Positions 33,043 to 41,806 of a DNA stretch of 64,000 nucleotides are shown here, one piece after another. A program made the translations under genes and the position numbers. Origin of the DNA: Bordetella parapertussis (GTDB lineage Bacteria > Pseudomonadota > Gammaproteobacteria > Burkholderiales > Burkholderiaceae_C); assembly GCA_945901125.1 (NCBI GenBank), contig CAMDKD010000005.1, positions 1-64,000 of the forward strand, written 5' to 3'. The notes below the pieces were generated by a model. The model did not search any database and was not told where the DNA came from. It saw nothing but the letters and a program-made list of their open reading frames with translations. Within the stretch, counting starts at the first letter, position 1. Each line of letters opens with the position of its first letter.

Positions 33043-34707
33043 ATGTCCCAATACGTTTTCACCATGAACCGGGTCGGCAAAATCGTGCCGCCCAAGCGCC
33101 ATATCCTGAAAGACATTTCGCTCAGCTTTTTCCCCGGCGCCAAGATCGGCGTGCTCGGCTTGAACGGTTCCGGCAAATCCACGCTGCTCAAAATCATGGC
33201 CGGTATCGACACTGAGATTGAGGGCGAAGCCCAGCCCATGCCCGGCTTGCGCATTGGTTATTTGCCGCAAGAGCCGAAGTTACGCCCCGAACAAACCGTG
33301 CGCGAAGCGGTCGAAGGCGGCATGGAAGAAGTGATTCACGCCAAGCAACGCCTGGAAGAGGTGTACGCGGCTTACGCCGAAGAAGACGCCGACTTTGACG
33401 CGCTCGCCGCCGAGCAAGGCCAGTTGGAGGCCATCATCGCTGCGGCAGGCAGCGACAACAGCGAGCACCAGTTGGAAATCGCCGCCGATGCGCTGCGCCT
33501 GCCGCCCTGGGACGCGGTGATCGAGCATTTGTCCGGTGGTGAAAAACGCCGTGTGGCGCTGTGCCAGTTGCTGCTGTCCAAACCCGACATGCTGCTGCTT
33601 GACGAGCCGACCAACCACTTGGACGCCGAGTCTGTCGATTGGCTGGAACAGTTTTTGTCGCGTTTCTCAGGCACCGTGGTGGCCATCACCCACGACCGCT
33701 ATTTCCTGGACAACGCCGCCGAATGGATTTTGGAGCTAGACCGCGGCCACGGCATTCCTTATAAGGGCAACTACACCACCTGGCTGGAGCAAAAGCAGGA
33801 TCGTTTGGAGAAAGAGCAAAAAGGCGAAGACGCCCGCGCCAAGGCCTTGAAGAAAGAACTTGACTGGGTGCGCCAAAACCCCAAAGGCCGTCAGGCCAAG
33901 AGCAAGGCGCGTATCGCCCGTTTTGAAGAACTGTCAGATTTTGAATACCAAAAGCGCAACGAGACGCAGGAAATTTTCATTCCCGTGGCCGAGCGTTTGG
34001 GCCATGAAGTCATCGAATTTACCAATGTCAGCAAATCTTTCGGCGACCGTGTGTTGATCGACAACCTGAGTTTCAAAGTACCGGCTGGTGCCATCGTCGG
34101 CATCATTGGCCCCAACGGTGCCGGTAAATCCACGTTGTTCCGCATGATTGCAGGCAAAGAGCAACCCGACAGCGGCGAGATCAAACTCGGCCAAACCGTG
34201 AAGATGGCGTTTGTTGACCAAAACCGCGACGATCTGGCGAATGAAAAAACCGTCTGGGAAGACGTGTCCGGCGGTTTGGACATTCTGACCGTGGGCAAAT
34301 TCGAGATGGCCAGCCGCGCGTATTGCGGCCGCTTTAACTTCAACGGCGGCGACCAGCAAAAACGCGTGGGCACGCTCTCCGGCGGTGAACGCGGACGTTT
34401 GCACCTGGCCAAAACTTTGATCGCCGGCGGCAATGTGCTCATGCTAGACGAACCGTCCAACGACTTGGACGTGGAAACTTTGCGCGCTTTGGAAGACGCT
34501 TTGCTTGAGTTCGCTGGCAGCATCATGGTGATCAGCCACGATCGCTGGTTCCTTGACCGCATCGCCACCCATATCCTGGCTTGCGAAGGCGATTCGCAGT
34601 GGACGTTTTTTGACGGCAATTACCAGGAATATGAATCCGACAAGAAAAAACGTCTGGGCGAGGAGGGCGCCAAGCCCAAGCGCATGCGCTACAAGGCGCT
34701 GAAGTAA
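33043..34707 (+). CDS. ettA: Energy-dependent translational throttle protein EttA
   Basis: A 554-residue ABC-F ATPase that binds the ribosomal E site and gates translation according to ATP level. Two ABC domains: Walker A GLNGSGKST with signature LSGGEKRRVALCQ, and Walker A GPNGAGKST with LSGGERGRLHLAK. Between them is the linker that contacts tRNA and 23S rRNA (KQDRLEKEQKGEDARAKAL). The N-terminal MSQYVFTMNRVGKIVPPKR and C-terminal KKKRLGEEGAKPKRMRYK are hallmark EttA sequence. Cytoplasmic; stands alone. Confidence 0.96.
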   Translation: MSQYVFTMNRVGKIVPPKRHILKDISLSFFPGAKIGVLGLNGSGKSTLLKIMAGIDTEIEGEAQPMPGLRIGYLPQEPKLRPEQTVREAVEGGMEEVIHAKQRLEEVYAAYAEEDADFDALAAEQGQLEAIIAAAGSDNSEHQLEIAADALRLPPWDAVIEHLSGGEKRRVALCQLLLSKPDMLLLDEPTNHLDAESVDWLEQFLSRFSGTVVAITHDRYFLDNAAEWILELDRGHGIPYKGNYTTWLEQKQDRLEKEQKGEDARAKALKKELDWVRQNPKGRQAKSKARIARFEELSDFEYQKRNETQEIFIPVAERLGHEVIEFTNVSKSFGDRVLIDNLSFKVPAGAIVGIIGPNGAGKSTLFRMIAGKEQPDSGEIKLGQTVKMAFVDQNRDDLANEKTVWEDVSGGLDILTVGKFEMASRAYCGRFNFNGGDQQKRVGTLSGGERGRLHLAKTLIAGGNVLMLDEPSNDLDVETLRALEDALLEFAGSIMVISHDRWFLDRIATHILACEGDSQWTFFDGNYQEYESDKKKRLGEEGAKPKRMRYKALK

Positions 34708-34864
34708 CTTTGGTGTGTGGCTTTTTGGAACTCAAAACAAATAAATCGTTTATTAATCCTAAAAAATTAATAAATTAAGCTTGTCTGCTTATTTGTTACA
34801 TTTAAAATACGCATATTGCTATTTTAATTTGAGTCGTCGAAAGATGTGACTCATCGGAGAAACC

Positions 34865-35506
34865 ATGAGCCACAAAGCCATTCCCGATGCTGCTGATGAA
34901 TACTGTGGAACCAGTTATGCCGCCAAATTGTTAAATTTGTCGGTAGGTTCCATACAGTCGCTGGTGGAAAAAAACGAATTGAGAGCCTGGAAAACCCAAG
35001 GCGGGCACCGCCGCATCTCCATTCAGTCCATACACCAGTACCAGAACCGCGCCAATTTGGCACCCAAAGCCCCGGCGCAAGCCGGCGGTAAATACCTCAA
35101 GGTCATGGTGGTCGAAGACGACCCTAGCACGCGCGCCGTTTACCAGGCCCATTTTGACCAATGGGACATTCCTATTGATGCCACGGTACTCGAATCTGCC
35201 ATCGAAGCCTTGCTCGACTTGCCGGCGGTCAAGCCGCATGTGCTGATCACCGATTTGCGCATGCCCAACATTGACGGCTTCGAGATGTTGCGCCAACTCA
35301 GTACTCACCCGCAGTTCAACAATGTCGCCGTCATCGCCATCACCGGCTTGAGCCCCGAGGAAATCGAAGAACACGGCGAGCTGCCCGAAGGCACACACGT
35401 CATGCACAAACCGGCCGACATGGGCTGGCTGCGCGGCTATTTGCAAGCCATGCTCAGCATGCGCGCCAGCCAGAAACGCCAAGCCCCGGCCATCGACGTG
35501 GTTTGA
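34865..35506 (+). CDS. HTH-receiver response regulator (excisionase-type HTH N-terminal)
   Basis: A 213-residue regulator with reversed domain order. Residues ~12-58 form a MerR/excisionase-like DNA-binding helix (GTSYAAKLLNLSVGSIQSLV, KTQGGHRRISIQSI). Residues ~78-195 form a receiver domain with the acidic pocket VVEDDPS, phosphoacceptor Asp in VLITDLRMPNIDGFEM, Thr in AITG and Lys in HKPADMGWL. No histidine kinase is adjacent, so it is an orphan. The ~155-bp AT-rich upstream region contains GAGTC/GACTC arms at about 34830-34851 that might be a control element. Confidence 0.88.
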   Translation: MSHKAIPDAADEYCGTSYAAKLLNLSVGSIQSLVEKNELRAWKTQGGHRRISIQSIHQYQNRANLAPKAPAQAGGKYLKVMVVEDDPSTRAVYQAHFDQWDIPIDATVLESAIEALLDLPAVKPHVLITDLRMPNIDGFEMLRQLSTHPQFNNVAVIAITGLSPEEIEEHGELPEGTHVMHKPADMGWLRGYLQAMLSMRASQKRQAPAIDVV

Positions 35507-35531
35507 CCTTGTTTATTTTTGTGGACTTCCA

Positions 35532-35556
35532 CCCCGGCTTCGGCCGGGTTTTTTTT
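35532..35556 (+). terminator. Rho-independent terminator after the HTH-receiver gene
   Basis: CCCCGGC, loop TTC, GGCCGGG followed by a run of eight T, about 25 bases after the stop codon. Confidence 0.88.
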
Positions 35557-35637
35557 GGGTCCAACTGAACGATAAGCGACACGCCTGGCGGCGGCTACTC
35601 TTGTTCGCCTCTTGCTGTGCCGCTAAGCTTCGCCACC

Positions 35638-37335
35638 ATGACACCTCATTACGCCCATTGGCCGCTGCGCGTGCCGCATGCTTTTATCCCTGCGCAAACC
35701 ACCTTGTGGGACAACCTGGCCATCAGCGCCAAACGCTTTCCCGACAAAGACGCGCTGGTGTTTTTGGGTCGCACCCTCAGCTACCGCGAACTCTTGCAGC
35801 AATCCGAGCGCATAGCCGCCTGGCTGACTGCCAACGGCGTCAAACAAGGCGACCGTGTGTTGCTTTACATGCAAAACTGCCCACAGTGGGTAGCCGCTCA
35901 CTTTGGTATTTTGCGGGCCAATGCCGTGGTGGTGCCGGTCAACCCCATGAACCGCGCCAAAGAGTTGGAGCACTACATCACGGACGCGGGCGCGGCCGTG
36001 GCCATCACCAGCGCCGATCTGGCCGCTGAAATGGGTGCAGCCTCGCAAGCCTTGCCGCCGGGCCAGGGCTTGCAACACATCTTGGCCACCCGCTTCACTG
36101 ATGCATTCGATGAAAGCGCGTTGACCGACCCGTTGTTGCCAGCGTCCTGGCATGGCTGGCTGACAAGCCCTCACGCACCGGCGTCAGCCACCGGCCCGCA
36201 GCTTCACCATTGGACAGATGTTTTGCAAAACAGCTTGCCTGTGCCCGACTATGCGGTGAAGCCGGACGACCTGGCGGTGCTGCCTTACACCAGCGGCACC
36301 ACCGGTTTGCCCAAGGGCTGCATGCACCCGCACCGCAGCATCATGCACAACGCCATGGCCAGCTGCATGTGGAACCACGCCACCCACGAAAACATTGCTT
36401 TGTGCGTGGTGCCGCTGTTTCACATCACCGGCATGGTGGCGGTGATGCACGCCTGCATTTATGCGGGTTCGACCATTGTGTTGATGCCGCGCTGGGACCG
36501 GGAATACGCCGGGCAATTGATTTCCCAATGGCGGGTCAGCCATTGGACCAATATTCCCACCATGGTCATCGATTTGTTGGGCAGCCCGAAATTTGACAGC
36601 TACGACTTGAGTTCGCTCACCACCATCGGCGGCGGCGGGGCAGCCATGCCGCAAGCGGTGGCGCAGCGTTTGTGGGAGTTGTACGGTTTGCGTTATGTCG
36701 AAGGCTATGGCTTGACCGAAACCGCCGCCCCGTCGCACACCAACCCGCCCGAGCGACCCAAGCAACAGTGCCTGGGTATTCCTTTCATCGGTGTCGATTC
36801 GCGCGTCATCAACCCGGACACTTTGCAGGAAGTCGGCGTCGGCGAGCAAGGCGAAATCATCATGCGCGGGCCGCAAATATTTGACGGTTACTGGCAGCGT
36901 TCAGATGCGACCGATGCGGCTTTCATGGTATTAGAAGGACAACGTTATTTCCGTTCAGGCGATTTAGGCCATGTCGACGAGGAAGGTTATTTCTTCATCA
37001 CCGATCGCTTGAAACGCATGATCAACGCCTCGGGCTTCAAGGTCTGGCCGGCCGAAGTCGAAGCCTTGATGTTCCGCCACCCGGCCATACAAGAAGCCTG
37101 TATCGTTTCTGCGCGCGACAGTTACCGGGGCGAAACCGTCAAGGCCTTTGTGGTGCTGCGCCAAGGCCAACAGGGCCAAGTGAGCGAAGCCGACATCATG
37201 GCCTGGTGCCGCGAGAACATGGCGGTGTACAAAGCGCCGCGCCTGGTGGAGTTCATGGATGCATTGCCTAAAAGCGGCAGCGGCAAGGTGATGTGGCGCA
37301 GTTTGCAGGAAGCCGAAATGGCCAAGCCGGTTTGA
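35638..37335 (+). CDS. AMP-forming acyl-CoA synthetase
   Basis: A 565-residue ANL-superfamily enzyme that activates a fatty or related acid with ATP and CoA. The ATG at 35638 (MTPHYAHWPLRVPHA) is preferred over an in-frame GTG at 35617. The P-loop-like motif is YTSGTTGLPKGCMHPHRS, A5 YGLTETAAPSHTNPPE, A7 YFRSGDLGHVDEEGYFF, A8 ITDRLKRMINASGFKVWPAE, with the catalytic Lys near the end (PKSGSGKVMWRSLQ). Chain-length specificity cannot be read from the sequence. Monocistronic-looking. Confidence 0.92.
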   Translation: MTPHYAHWPLRVPHAFIPAQTTLWDNLAISAKRFPDKDALVFLGRTLSYRELLQQSERIAAWLTANGVKQGDRVLLYMQNCPQWVAAHFGILRANAVVVPVNPMNRAKELEHYITDAGAAVAITSADLAAEMGAASQALPPGQGLQHILATRFTDAFDESALTDPLLPASWHGWLTSPHAPASATGPQLHHWTDVLQNSLPVPDYAVKPDDLAVLPYTSGTTGLPKGCMHPHRSIMHNAMASCMWNHATHENIALCVVPLFHITGMVAVMHACIYAGSTIVLMPRWDREYAGQLISQWRVSHWTNIPTMVIDLLGSPKFDSYDLSSLTTIGGGGAAMPQAVAQRLWELYGLRYVEGYGLTETAAPSHTNPPERPKQQCLGIPFIGVDSRVINPDTLQEVGVGEQGEIIMRGPQIFDGYWQRSDATDAAFMVLEGQRYFRSGDLGHVDEEGYFFITDRLKRMINASGFKVWPAEVEALMFRHPAIQEACIVSARDSYRGETVKAFVVLRQGQQGQVSEADIMAWCRENMAVYKAPRLVEFMDALPKSGSGKVMWRSLQEAEMAKPV

Positions 37336-37341
37336 GCCGGT

Positions 37342-37770
37342 TCAGTTTGACGGGCTTTGAATCGGCTTGCCGGTGGCAATCCAATCGTCAATTTGCTCAG
37401 CCAGGAATGCGCCGGTGGCTGAGTAGGGGTCGAATTCCGGGTGTTGCAGGACGACCATGGGGTCGGTGTCTGACAGGTTGATCAAGGCCATGGACCATTG
37501 CTTGAATTTTCTGTCGGTGATTTCTTCAAAGCTGACGATTTCCACATCCTTGTGACGCGAGTCGCGGATGATGCGCGAATACAGCTGGTTAATGATGCTG
37601 CGATCGCCCTCCAGCATTTGTATGAAAAACCCGGTGCCTTGGCAAAGCACGCCGGTGATCTGGTTCACCTTATTGAAACTAAGGGCGGTTTTCAAAATCG
37701 AGCCGGTCATAGTGCTGGTTTGAGGACCGGCACTGCGGCTGATGTAAAGGGTACGAACCAACATGAACAA
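37342..37770 (-). CDS. Short BLUF-domain blue-light photoreceptor
   Basis: A 142-residue single-domain BLUF (sensor of blue light using FAD) protein. Key residues fit the family: Y9 in VRTLYISRS, N33 in SFNKVNQITGVL, and Q51 in FFIQMLEGD, the Tyr-Gln-Asn set around flavin N5. Two C-terminal helices follow (FLAEQIDDWIATG), as in PixD/BlrB-type short BLUF proteins that act through a protein partner. No output domain is fused and no obvious partner lies adjacent. It is convergent with the acyl-CoA synthetase gene, 6 bases apart. Confidence 0.9.
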   Translation of the reverse strand: MFMLVRTLYISRSAGPQTSTMTGSILKTALSFNKVNQITGVLCQGTGFFIQMLEGDRSIINQLYSRIIRDSRHKDVEIVSFEEITDRKFKQWSMALINLSDTDPMVVLQHPEFDPYSATGAFLAEQIDDWIATGKPIQSPSN

Positions 37771-37925
37771 TTCCTTAGTTGAGCAATAGGGAAAACGAAG
37801 TTCGCACTGCGTGATGCATCCTAAACCGGTTTTGTTTCAAGCTCAGGAAATCCCCATGGGGCAAACCCTTGAATCCCTGTTTTTATGCTTGAAATCGGCA
37901 CAAAGCGGTTGCGTATGATGAATTC

Positions 37926-38963
37926 ATGTTGAAACTCTCTGTGCTTGATCAATCGGTGGTGTCTTACGGCCAACCGCAGGATGCCTCTATTCGCCACACG
38001 CTGGCGCTGGCGCAATCTTGCGAAGCTTGGGGCTATGACCGTTTCTGGGTCAGCGAACACCACAATTTGCCCAGCATCGCGGGCTCCGCGCCCGAAGTTT
38101 TATTGGCGGCGATTGCCGCGCGCACCACGCGCATACGCCTGGGCAGCGCCGGTGTCATGCTGCCGCATTACGCGCCTTTCAAAGTGGCCGAACAATTTCG
38201 TGTGTTGGACGCGCTCGCGCCCGGGCGAATAGACCTGGGCCTGGGTCGCGCACCCGGCAGCGATGGCCGCACATCTCAGTTGTTGAATCCGGACCGTTAT
38301 GCGTCCGAGCGTTTCCCGCAGCAGGTGATGGAATTGCAGGCTTGGGTGACGGGTCAGGATTTTCCTTCGGGCCACCCGGGTCACGGCGTGATCGCTCAAC
38401 CTACAGGCGTGACCTCGCCGTCCTTGTGGATTTTGGGCAGCTCGAACTACGGCGCACAACTCGCCGCGCATTTGGGTTTGCCGTATGCGTTCGCGTATTT
38501 CTTCAGCGACGGTGTCGGCTGCGAACAGGCCTTAGACATTTACCGCAGCCATTTCAAACCCAGTGCGTATTTGGACAAACCGCAGGCCACGATTTGCGTG
38601 TCTGCGTTGGCGGCTGACACCGAAGAACAAGCCTGGTTTCAATTTCAAAGCCGGGCGCGCTGGCGCCTGGAGCGCAACCGGGGCAAGGTGACTGCTTTGT
38701 TGCCGCCGGAGATGGCCGTCGCCGATTTAAGCCCGCAAGATGCAGCCGCGATTGAAGCCATGCGCGACGACGCGCTGGTCGGCGCGCCCGCGCAAGCCGC
38801 CGCCAAAATGCGCGCGCTGGCCGCGCACTTGGAACTCGATGAACTTGTGGTCTGCACTTGGACGCACGACCCGGTCGTGCAACTGCGCTCGTTTGAGTTG
38901 CTGTCGCAGGCTTTCTCTCTCAACGCACGGACGCAGCAAGCGCCACAGGCCGCCTTGGTCTGA
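37926..38963 (+). CDS. LLM-class flavin-dependent oxidoreductase
   Basis: A 345-residue luciferase-like monooxygenase-family protein of the MsmE/YhbW type. Family features: MLKLSVLDQSVVSYGQ, WGYDRFWVSEHHNLPSIAGS, IRLGSAGVMLPHYAPFKVAE, and RIDLGLGRAPGSDGRT. It would use reduced FMN; the substrate is unknown. It sits 23 bp upstream of the core-type methionine synthase on the same strand, so the two may be co-expressed. Confidence 0.92.
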   Translation: MLKLSVLDQSVVSYGQPQDASIRHTLALAQSCEAWGYDRFWVSEHHNLPSIAGSAPEVLLAAIAARTTRIRLGSAGVMLPHYAPFKVAEQFRVLDALAPGRIDLGLGRAPGSDGRTSQLLNPDRYASERFPQQVMELQAWVTGQDFPSGHPGHGVIAQPTGVTSPSLWILGSSNYGAQLAAHLGLPYAFAYFFSDGVGCEQALDIYRSHFKPSAYLDKPQATICVSALAADTEEQAWFQFQSRARWRLERNRGKVTALLPPEMAVADLSPQDAAAIEAMRDDALVGAPAQAAAKMRALAAHLELDELVVCTWTHDPVVQLRSFELLSQAFSLNARTQQAPQAALV

Positions 38964-38986
38964 TATTTTTTCAACGGAGTACCCAC

Positions 38987-40015
38987 ATGTTTGCAACTTC
39001 AATCGCGGGCAGCCTGCCCAAACCCGAGTGGCTGGCCGAGACACAAAAACTCTGGCCGCAATGGAAGGCCGAAGGCGACGCGCTGCGCCAAGCCAAAGCC
39101 GACGCCACGCTGCTGTGGATCAAAGCGCAGGAAGACGCAGGCCTGGACATCATCGGCGACGGCGAGCAAGCGCGTCAGCATTTTGTGCACGGCTTCCTTG
39201 AGCAGGTCGAAGGCATAGATTTCGACAACAAAGTGAAGATGGGCATACGCAATAACCGCTATGACGCCATGGTGCCGCAAGTGGTGTCGGCCTTGAAACT
39301 CAAGGGCAGGGTACACGCCATGGAAGCGCAGTTGCTGCGTGCGCACACCAAGAAAAAAATCAAATTCACCTTGCCCGGCCCGATGACGATTGTCGACACC
39401 GTCGCCGACCGTTTTTACGGCGAGGGCGTTGATGGTCGCATCAAAATGGCGATGGCGTTTGCAGAACTTTTAAACCAGGAAGCGCTGGCTTTGCAAGCCG
39501 ATGGCGTGGACATCATTCAGTTTGATGAACCGGCTTTCAATGTGTACATGGAAGAAGCCGCCGACTGGGGCGTGAAAGCCTTGGAGCGCGCGGCTCAGGG
39601 GTTGACTTGTACAACCGCAGTGCATATTTGCTATGGCTACGGCATCAAGGCTAACGTGGATTGGAAAAACACGCTCGGTCACGAATGGCGACAGTACGAA
39701 AAAATATTCCCGGCGCTGGCCAAAAGCAGCATTGACCAAGTGAGCTTGGAATGTTTCCATTCGCACGTGCCCATGGATTTGATCGCGCTGCTGGAAGGCA
39801 AAGACGTGATGGTCGGCGTCATCGATGTGGCGTCCGACACGATTGAAACGCCCGAAGAAGTGGCCGACACCATTGGCAAAGCGCTGAAGTTTGTCAACAA
39901 GGACAGATTGTTTCCTTGCACCAACTGCGGCTTGGCGCCTATGAGCCGCGAGGTCGCGCTGAAAAAGCTGGAGGCGTTGGCTAAGGGAGCGGCGTTGGCC
40001 AAGACGCGTTTATGA
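38987..40015 (+). CDS. Cobalamin-independent methionine synthase, short core MetE type
   Basis: A 342-residue protein corresponding only to the catalytic C-terminal barrel of MetE, as in archaeal and some proteobacterial core-MetE enzymes. It starts SIAGSLPKPEWLAETQKLWP. Zinc ligands fit H and C in VHICYGYG, Glu in VSLECFHSH, and Cys in PCTNCGLAP. It makes methionine from homocysteine, but core enzymes may use a methyl donor other than methyl-THF polyglutamate. It follows a flavin-dependent oxidoreductase gene. Confidence 0.88.
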   Translation: MFATSIAGSLPKPEWLAETQKLWPQWKAEGDALRQAKADATLLWIKAQEDAGLDIIGDGEQARQHFVHGFLEQVEGIDFDNKVKMGIRNNRYDAMVPQVVSALKLKGRVHAMEAQLLRAHTKKKIKFTLPGPMTIVDTVADRFYGEGVDGRIKMAMAFAELLNQEALALQADGVDIIQFDEPAFNVYMEEAADWGVKALERAAQGLTCTTAVHICYGYGIKANVDWKNTLGHEWRQYEKIFPALAKSSIDQVSLECFHSHVPMDLIALLEGKDVMVGVIDVASDTIETPEEVADTIGKALKFVNKDRLFPCTNCGLAPMSREVALKKLEALAKGAALAKTRL

Positions 40016-40037
40016 TGTTTGGACAGCAGAAAACGCC

Positions 40038-40562
40038 TTAGCGGTGGGCAAACAACCTGTTGTAGCTCCCCCTCTCACCCTTAGTTTTGATAGTTCCAAG
40101 CTGCTTGTTGTCTATTTCAGTTTTTGATTTAACTGAGTTGATGTTAAGTTGCACCTTCGCCAGTTGCGCAAGATAGGGCACAACTTCAGGAAAGCGGGAG
40201 GCTACCTGAATCAACAACGCAGCAGGAGTACTTAACTTAGTTTGTGACGACTCCCACTTGGCAAAAGAGCTTGGACCTGCACCAAAAAGTTTGGAAGCTT
40301 CACTTTGTGTCAAGTCCCAGTTTTCGCGCAATGTACGTAACAGCCCAGGTGACACGCCGCCTTGTGTACCTTCTTCAGCAGCGATAAACAGCGCCAGATT
40401 GTGATCATGTAAATCCCCTGACACAGTTTCGCTGTGGCAGTGGTTGCAAACCAGCTTCAACAGGCCTTCTACGTTGACGGTTTTGCGCCCGAACTTCTCT
40501 GTTGAGGTGTAGCTGACCACCTCTGTCGTTCCGTTTTCACAAAAAGGGCAGGCAAGACTCAT
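40038..40562 (-). CDS. Orphan MqsA-like zinc/HTH antitoxin
   Basis: A 174-residue protein with an N-terminal zinc site (ACPFCENGTTEVV and LVCNHCHSE) and a C-terminal XRE-like helix-turn-helix (LRENWDLTQSEASKLFGAGP, SSFAKWESSQTKLSTPAALL), the MqsA/YgiT layout. The C-terminal ~45 residues are an extra charged tail. No MqsR-type toxin gene is adjacent on either side, so it may be a solitary regulator or survivor of a decayed module. A palindrome 46 bases upstream fits autoregulation. Confidence 0.82.
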   Translation of the reverse strand: MSLACPFCENGTTEVVSYTSTEKFGRKTVNVEGLLKLVCNHCHSETVSGDLHDHNLALFIAAEEGTQGGVSPGLLRTLRENWDLTQSEASKLFGAGPSSFAKWESSQTKLSTPAALLIQVASRFPEVVPYLAQLAKVQLNINSVKSKTEIDNKQLGTIKTKGERGSYNRLFAHR

Positions 40563-40607
40563 TTTTTTATTTGAATAAGATTTTTAGGCGAATTTAATTT
40601 TCTTAAT

Positions 40608-40624
40608 AATACCTTTAAGGTATT
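40608..40624. promoter_or_regulatory. ACCTT/AAGGT palindrome upstream of the orphan MqsA-like gene
   Basis: AATACCTTTAAGGTATT is an interrupted palindrome of the type recognised by MqsA antitoxins. It lies 46 bases before the start codon at 40562, in an AT-rich promoter-like region. Confidence 0.6.
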
Positions 40625-40702
40625 TTTATGTAAACACATAATTACGTAAATTGAACTTCTATGAGCGTCTGTAAACGGAAGTTTTACCCAAAGGAACCCA
40701 CC

Positions 40703-40956
40703 ATGGACCGCCGCACCGCATTCATCTCTTCAGCTCTCGCCTTGGCCGCTGTTGGAACAGCCACGACCGCCTCGGCCGGCAACTAAGGCGGCTTTAAGCG
40801 CACCGTTTTGTACGGCACGCCGAAGAACCCGCAAGAGTTCGATAAATACTATTGGACGAAGTGCTGGGTTCAGCCGCTTGGAAAGCCGTGCGAGAAGACG
40901 TGAAAAACTTCGCTACCGGCGGCGTCACAGCCTTGCTGTCGAAAATAGAAATGTAG
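40703..40956 (+). pseudogene. Decayed EthD-family protein with Tat-like signal
   Basis: An ATG after AAAGGAA opens MDRRTAFISSALALAAVGTA, a twin-arginine-type signal, but a TAA follows at codon 28. Beyond it the same frame gives FKRTVLYGTPKNPQEFDKYY, the EthD-domain start. After a deletion and frame change come VREDVKNFATGGVTALLSK and the stop. The middle of the domain is missing. Confidence 0.7.
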
Positions 40957-41090
40957 AAAAGTATGTTCACGCATCACAGCATTGATGGGGGTTTATTCAC
41001 CCAACAAAGGTAAAGAAGGTCGTAAAGTTTTACTTTGCTTATTGGGTCGAACGGTTATAAAGTATTGATATTAATATTTGATTCTTCGAT

Positions 41091-41366
41091 ATGAGTACTC
41101 AACTTCTTATCCACCTGCCCACCGAAGTCGCTCGGCGCTTTCGTGAGGCCATCCCTTCAAGGCAGCGAAGTGGCTTCATTTGCAAGCTTTTGGAGGAAAA
41201 CCTACCCAACACAGATCAGCAAATGTATGAACTCGGTCTGAAAGCGGAGGCGTTTGATCGCGCTCACCCAGAGGAGTTGACGGACCTAGACTCAACGCTG
41301 ATGGACGGTCTGGACCCGAGTGAGTCATTTGATGCGAAGAAGCTTGCCGCCCTGTGCCAAAAATGA
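41091..41366 (+). CDS. Antitoxin of PemK/MazF pair
   Basis: A 91-residue acidic protein. The N-terminus MSTQLLIHLPTEVARRFREA with SRQRSGFICKLLEENL resembles a ribbon-helix-helix DNA-binding fold. The C-terminal half, acidic and poorly conserved, would wrap the toxin. It overlaps the toxin start by four bases (ATGA), the coupled antitoxin-toxin arrangement. About 135 bp of AT-rich DNA upstream should contain the promoter. Confidence 0.75.
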   Translation: MSTQLLIHLPTEVARRFREAIPSRQRSGFICKLLEENLPNTDQQMYELGLKAEAFDRAHPEELTDLDSTLMDGLDPSESFDAKKLAALCQK

Positions 41367-41692
41367 CTGTGGACATTTCACGCGGAGTTGTGTTTTGGGC
41401 TCGGCTTGATCCGACTGTAGGTTCTGAAATCCAAAAGACACGTCCCGTCGCTGTGCTTTCAATCAATCCGCTAAATAGGGCTAGAAAAACAGTTGTTGTT
41501 GTCCCCCTTTCCACTTCGGCGCCTGCCATCGATTATTTGAATGTCGAATTGAAGGGTGGCTCGGTGGCAAGATGTGAGCATATTCGATCGATTGACAAAT
41601 CCCGTCTTGCAGAAAAGATCGGATCTATTTCCGCTGCTGATATTGGGAAAATCGAAGATGGGATTTGCCGTGCTCTTGGAATGAACAGCTGA
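41363..41692 (+). CDS. PemK/MazF-family toxin
   Basis: A 109-residue mRNA interferase of the MazF/PemK fold. It starts MTVDISRGVVFWARLDPTVG; the family motifs KTRPVAVLSINPLNRARKTV and VARCEHIRSIDKSRLAEKIG contain the usual catalytic Arg and nearby residues. The ATG at 41363 overlaps the antitoxin stop; a GTG at 41354 is an alternative. A terminator-like hairpin follows about 75 bp downstream. Confidence 0.9.
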   Translation: MTVDISRGVVFWARLDPTVGSEIQKTRPVAVLSINPLNRARKTVVVVPLSTSAPAIDYLNVELKGGSVARCEHIRSIDKSRLAEKIGSISAADIGKIEDGICRALGMNS

Positions 41693-41765
41693 TGTGATGC
41701 CTTTGCTGCCATCTATGCCTCTGCTGCTGCCTTGCAAAGGGTAGGTGCGATTGACCAAGCCATGA

Positions 41766-41789
41766 AAAAAGGGCCCGCAGGCCCTTTTT
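41766..41789. terminator. Hairpin terminator (copy 1)
   Basis: AAAAAGGGCC, loop CGCA, GGCCCTTTTT: a strong stem with A/T runs on both sides, able to end transcripts from either direction. Confidence 0.85.
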
Positions 41790-41806
41790 ATTTAAGCGCT
41801 TAAACC

